Assembly: GCF_029542785.1 (NCBI RefSeq)
Contig: NC_083375.1
Coordinates: 637,389 to 701,388, forward strand
Reading direction: 5' to 3'
DNA: 64,000 nucleotides
DNA from: Malassezia japonica
Lineage: Eukaryota; Basidiomycota; Malasseziomycetes; Malasseziales; Malasseziaceae
Part shown: piece after piece, positions 60,518 to 64,000 of the stretch
How positions within the stretch are numbered: position 1 is the first letter of the stretch
Layout of the letters: each line of letters starts with the position of its first letter
Program-made: the position numbers and the translations under genes
The notes under the pieces: model-generated
The model's input: only the letters and a program-made list of their open reading frames with translations
Told to the model about the DNA's origin: nothing
Databases searched by the model: none

Positions 60518-61906
60518 TCAATTGAGTTTGAGATTCGTGTTGAGCTTCTTCTTAGCAGGACCGATCTTGCCACCAAGAATGTTCTTGATGGCTTCAACCA
60601 GCACCTCGAGGCCAGCTTCAGAGAAATTCTTGTCTTCGAGCATTTTGGAGACCTTCTTAAGGTGGAAGCCCTTCGGGAAAGGCTTGTTCGCGAAACGCTC
60701 CTCCATAAACAAGAGCATGGTTGGCACATTGGCCAGCTGTGTCTCGGAGTGTGAAATGTTAGGATCCATATCAGCCTCGAGCACGACATCAGCTCCTCGC
60801 TCAGTCCACCATTTGGCGACTTGGTGAGCTCCACTAAAAGGTGCCGAAGTGTCATTCCTGTCGTGAACCATTAGCACCGGTGCACTCGGAGTGAGGGACT
60901 TGTTCGTTCCTAAGTTCAACTTAGAAAGGATGTTGGCCATGATAGGCTCTTGCAGCAAATGAGTACCACCGCGAATGTAAGTTTCGCTAAGCAGTTTCTT
61001 GTGTCCAAACTTCTGGCCAATGTTCACTAAGCAGTTTTCCCTGAGATAGTTGAACGCTTCCCGACCTTTCTTAGTAAGTCGAGGTGTAATCCACTCAAGA
61101 AGGTCATCATAAGCATAAGCGATCCCGACCAAGCCAGAGAAGACCCAAGCCGAGGACTTCGTGCCATCCTGACGAATAAATTCAGCGGTCTCATTCACGG
61201 GCGTTCCACCAAACGAGAAACCAACTGCATTGATAGAGGGCGCATAGGAAGGGTGAAGCTGGGCAGCCCAAGAAGCAGCGACAGCACCACCAGAGTATCC
61301 AGTAGTGACAACAGCCGTATTCTTGTTTAGGTTGAGCTTGTCGTAATTGATAGTTGCCTTGATGGCGTCCAGGACCTGGCGACCCTCAATCGGTCCGACT
61401 GGGTGCACGCGCTTCGGGCCCTGATAGTCGGGTATAGTAGAAATGTATCCCTTTTCCAGTACTTGCTCCATCAGAAGCAGCTGGTAGTTCATTGAGAGGT
61501 CACCAGGGAAATCGCTACCCTTGCGGATAGTGTAACTTGGGACACACTTGAGTCCGGAGGCATCCATAAAAGTGAGCGGAGCGGCGAGTTTATCGCGCTT
61601 AGCATTGTAAGGCACAAGAACAGTAGTGACAGTGTAAGACGGTTCAGACTCATGAGTTCCAGTAGTACGATACAGGATCTCGTAAGCATGCTCGACTTTA
61701 ACTTCGATAACAGTCAAGAGGGCTGGCTTGATGGAACGGGAACGGAACACAGTTCCTGTAGGATGGTCCTTCCAACCGCTGGGGGGCTTGTAAAATGGGT
61801 CATTATCGGGAGAAAGAATGTCACCTCGAATTTTAAGCTGAGGATGCGAAATTGCGGCCACAAGGCGCGCAAAAAGAGCGAAAAGAACGAGCGGTAGGGC
61901 CAACAT
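60518..61906 (-). CDS. Secreted LIP-family lipase
   Basis: Single exon of 462 aa from the ATG at 61906. Signal peptide MLALPLVLFALFARLVAA. The secretory lipase (LIP, Candida/Malassezia) family is recognised by DNDPFYKPPSGW, ILYRTTGTHESEPSYTVTTVLVP, PDYQGPKRVHPVGP and GYSGGAVAASWAA. The nucleophile is Ser205 (GYSGG); the acid is probably Asp in MVHDRNDTSAPF and the base His in PNISHSETQ. Role: extracellular release of fatty acids from host or environmental lipid. Convergent with alkaline phosphatase (233 bp). No introns. Confidence 0.92.
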   Translation of the reverse strand: MLALPLVLFALFARLVAAISHPQLKIRGDILSPDNDPFYKPPSGWKDHPTGTVFRSRSIKPALLTVIEVKVEHAYEILYRTTGTHESEPSYTVTTVLVPYNAKRDKLAAPLTFMDASGLKCVPSYTIRKGSDFPGDLSMNYQLLLMEQVLEKGYISTIPDYQGPKRVHPVGPIEGRQVLDAIKATINYDKLNLNKNTAVVTTGYSGGAVAASWAAQLHPSYAPSINAVGFSFGGTPVNETAEFIRQDGTKSSAWVFSGLVGIAYAYDDLLEWITPRLTKKGREAFNYLRENCLVNIGQKFGHKKLLSETYIRGGTHLLQEPIMANILSKLNLGTNKSLTPSAPVLMVHDRNDTSAPFSGAHQVAKWWTERGADVVLEADMDPNISHSETQLANVPTMLLFMEERFANKPFPKGFHLKKVSKMLEDKNFSEAGLEVLVEAIKNILGGKIGPAKKKLNTNLKLN

Positions 61907-62990
61907 TACGGAGGCGCACAATGAGTCTGTTCCGGTCCTTTATGTTAGACCAGACGTCCTATCTCTACAGCGTCATCTACACAGGGCTAAGGAATAGGGT
62001 ATAGTGTGTTAGGCATGCATTGGCGTTAGTTTCAAAGTAGACCAGTGTAACAGCATGAGTACCAATTAAGACCCGGGGGATGACGAGATCTGGGCAGGGC
62101 ACAGGGTCTTTCTCGCTTGAATTTACATAAGCATAATAATATGTCGATACCATAGGCGGCCTTTTCCCCAATGGACTCGGAGTTTTGCATATAACTCCAC
62201 AGCGTAGTTGATAGGGCACCAATATGAGTAGGATATCCGTTGCTGCGCACAATAGTATAATGTTCTCAGCACAGCTAATCGGAAGTTTCCAAGAGGCTAT
62301 CTTTATCGCATAAGCACTAACGAGCCCTCTGCTTAGGTGGAGGCGACTACTTGTTGAATCATACAGGAGTTCTATTTGCCGGAACAGTATACCCACAAGC
62401 CATACTTAAAAAGCAAGGAATTGTATACTATACAAGTGATTCAGTAGCTCCACGAACAGCTTCTAGGTTTACAAACGTGCGGCTTTCTCAAGGTACATAC
62501 AAACATGTCTGTTTTCGAAACTGTCTATATGCTATTATAGGGTAGCTTTGTTAAAAGGCTGGGATGTCGGATTAGGATTAGGACTCAAATATTGAACCTA
62601 TCCTGCATTGCGCTGAAGGCAAACTGAACAAAGAATCCCTAGTGTCAGGATATGGTAGATGAATTAGCTCTATGAACAAATAAAAATACGAATTCAGTTT
62701 CTTCCGAGCGTAAACGTGACGTCCGCCACAGTGACTAGACGGCGTAATTTGAACCAGTCTAGTACCCTGTATTCTACGTATTCAAAGAGATAGACAAATC
62801 ATTTCCTCTCAGATTCAGCCGGCGATGGAACTCCGGCGATTCTCCTTAAAGTGCTAAAAATAGACGAGGATAGGGACGTCTGACCTGTTGCCAAGATTAG
62901 GATCACCGATGGCGCATAGTTTGACAGCGCCAAAATACTAATATAAGAGGTAAAACAAAATTGTATCCGGCTCCCTATCCGGGCACCAAC
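61907..62990. other. 1.08-kb gene-poor subtelomeric stretch
   Basis: AT-rich sequence with no supported gene. Short open frames near 62000-62550 lack recognisable products. It holds the telomere-like block at 62562-62583 and, at its right end, TATAAGAG (62942-62949) serving the next gene. Confidence 0.55.
62562..62583 (+). repeat. Interstitial telomere-like block
   Basis: Contains the 13-mer GGATGTCGGATTA followed by GGATTA and GGA, the same unit and orientation as the repeats adjoining the chromosome end 1.03 kb to the right. Confidence 0.8.
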
Positions 62991-63605
62991 ATGAACATTG
63001 TTATCACTGTATTTGCTGTGCTTTTCGCCGCTATTTCAGCTACTGAAGCGTCAGGAGAGGTTAAGTGTACCCAATTATACACAGGTACACTTGCTTTAGT
63101 CCAAAATCAGCCAATGCGCTCTCAAGGTGTTGGTATCAGCAAAGACCCAATCGAGAAGTTTGGACGCCAAATGCTATTGTACAATGAGAATCAAGCTTCG
63201 TCCCATGATGTCACGTTTTCTGCATGCGAAGTCCCTGGACAACCAGACCCTTCAGGTGAACATCTCCCGAACGATCAATACGGACGTTTGGAGCTGAACG
63301 AAAAGCCTGGCACTTGTCTCGCTCATTTTGCAGCTGATGAAGAACATCAGGTAGTCCTAGGGCTGGAACCATGCAGGGATACAGCGGACGAGAAACAAAA
63401 ACATCAATGGTTTTTGGCAAACTGGAACGGTGAATCCGATTCCGCCGAGCTGAATGCCATTAACGCGGATGTTACAGAATATTATTCACAATGGAGCTCC
63501 CAAATTGAAGAAAGCAAACATGTGCTTACGGTTAGAAGTGCACACTTTCCAGGTGGGCATTATCAATGGTTCAGGCTCAAAAATACTAAAAAGACTGAAA
63601 ATTGA
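62991..63605 (+). CDS. Small secreted protein at the telomere edge, unrecognised
   Basis: Single exon of 204 aa. The signal peptide is MNIVITVFAVLFAAISATEA. The mature part has four cysteines (in VKCTQ, SACEV, GTCLAH, EPCRD), which could pair, and aromatic motifs HQWFLANWNGES and HYQWFRLKN, reminiscent of a beta-trefoil or ricin-B-like fold (inference). One TATAAGAG element lies 42 bp upstream of the ATG. The stop codon is 6 bp from the first telomere-associated repeat. Function unknown; subtelomeric secreted proteins in fungi are often variable host- or niche-interaction factors. Confidence 0.75.
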   Translation: MNIVITVFAVLFAAISATEASGEVKCTQLYTGTLALVQNQPMRSQGVGISKDPIEKFGRQMLLYNENQASSHDVTFSACEVPGQPDPSGEHLPNDQYGRLELNEKPGTCLAHFAADEEHQVVLGLEPCRDTADEKQKHQWFLANWNGESDSAELNAINADVTEYYSQWSSQIEESKHVLTVRSAHFPGGHYQWFRLKNTKKTEN

Positions 63606-63611
63606 CATTGA

Positions 63612-63663
63612 GGATGTCGGATTAGGATATCGGATTAGGATGTCGGATTAGGATATCGGATTA
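63612..63663 (+). repeat. Four 13-bp telomere-associated repeats
   Basis: Alternating GGATGTCGGATTA and GGATATCGGATTA units, each ending in one telomere hexamer. They form the transition between the last gene and the pure telomere array. Confidence 0.9.
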
Positions 63664-64000
63664 GGATTAGGATTAGGATTAGGATTAGGATTAGGATTAG
63701 GATTAGGATTAGGATTAGGATTAGGATTAGGATTAGGATTAGGATTAGGATTAGGATTAGGATTAGGATTAGGATTAGGATTAGGATTAGGATTAGGATT
63801 AGGATTAGGATTAGGATTAGGATTAGGATTAGGATTAGGATTAGGATTAGGATTAGGATTAGGATTAGGATTAGGATTAGGATTAGGATTAGGATTAGGA
63901 TTAGGATTAGGATTAGGATTAGGATTAGGATTAGGATTAGGATTAGGATTAGGATTAGGATTAGGATTAGGATTAGGATTAGGATTAGGATTAGGATTAG
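63664..64000 (+). repeat. Telomere, (TTAGGA)n
   Basis: Perfect hexamer array, about 56 units, running to the end of the window with no variant unit. The G-richer strand runs 5'-3' outward, as expected for the right end of a chromosome. The unit is TTAGGA, not TTAGGG. Confidence 0.97.

Noticed and set aside
63454..63651. ORF running from the last gene into the telomere-associated repeats
   Set aside because: Overlaps the signal-peptide-bearing gene in another frame and reads through repeat DNA.
63606..64000. CRISPR-like or satellite array
   Set aside because: A hexamer array without spacers at the end of a eukaryotic chromosome is a telomere.

Overview
The window is the right-hand end of a fungal chromosome, most probably from a Malassezia species (Basidiomycota). 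The evidence is a secreted class-3 lipase of the Malassezia size with catalytic Ser171 and Asp228, a second secreted lipase of the LIP family, near-identical 22-nt spliceosomal introns, very small intergenic gaps, and a terminal tandem TTAGGA array marking the telomere. The species cannot be named from sequence alone.

Region 1 (1-46.6 kb) is GC-rich, densely packed housekeeping DNA. In order it holds: the 3' part of YTA7/ATAD2; SIS1; SNU13 (-); a PPxY alpha-arrestin; a TBC-domain protein (-); a Sec14-like protein (-); an LPLAT acyltransferase; a class-3 lipase and a decayed tandem copy of it; a mitochondrial-type J-protein (-); a coiled-coil protein (-); ARL8; a BSD2/NDFIP-like protein (-); SmG; a GNAT acetyltransferase; GET4; a 65-residue acidic protein (-) missed by plain ORF calling; PRP8; MDM10 (-); FAR11/STRIP (-); WBP1; DPH6 (-); SUV3; TAF8 (-); IML2/TTC39 (-); and a class II aldolase-like protein (-). 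Convergent neighbours often have stop codons 1-10 bp apart.

I reconstructed 29 introns from reading-frame continuity and protein conservation. Seventeen are exactly 22 nt and share one fixed layout. Three spliceosome genes (PRP8, SNU13, SmG) lie in the same window.

Region 2 (46.6-60 kb) is more AT-rich and accessory in character. It holds a large-subunit catalase; two divergent pairs (TauD-type dioxygenase/FMO and 2-oxoglutarate oxygenase/SSS urea-type transporter) that look like a small scavenging cluster; a CPD photolyase with an altered N-terminal motif; and a secreted alkaline phosphatase.

Region 3 (60-64 kb) is subtelomeric. It holds a secreted LIP-type lipase, about 1 kb of gene-poor DNA with an interstitial telomere-like block, a small secreted protein whose stop codon lies 6 bp before the telomere-associated repeats, four 13-bp degenerate repeats, and about 340 bp of pure TTAGGA repeat.

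The secreted hydrolases (two lipases, phosphatase), catalase and scavenging genes suit a lipid-dependent skin-associated yeast. That ecological reading is inference.
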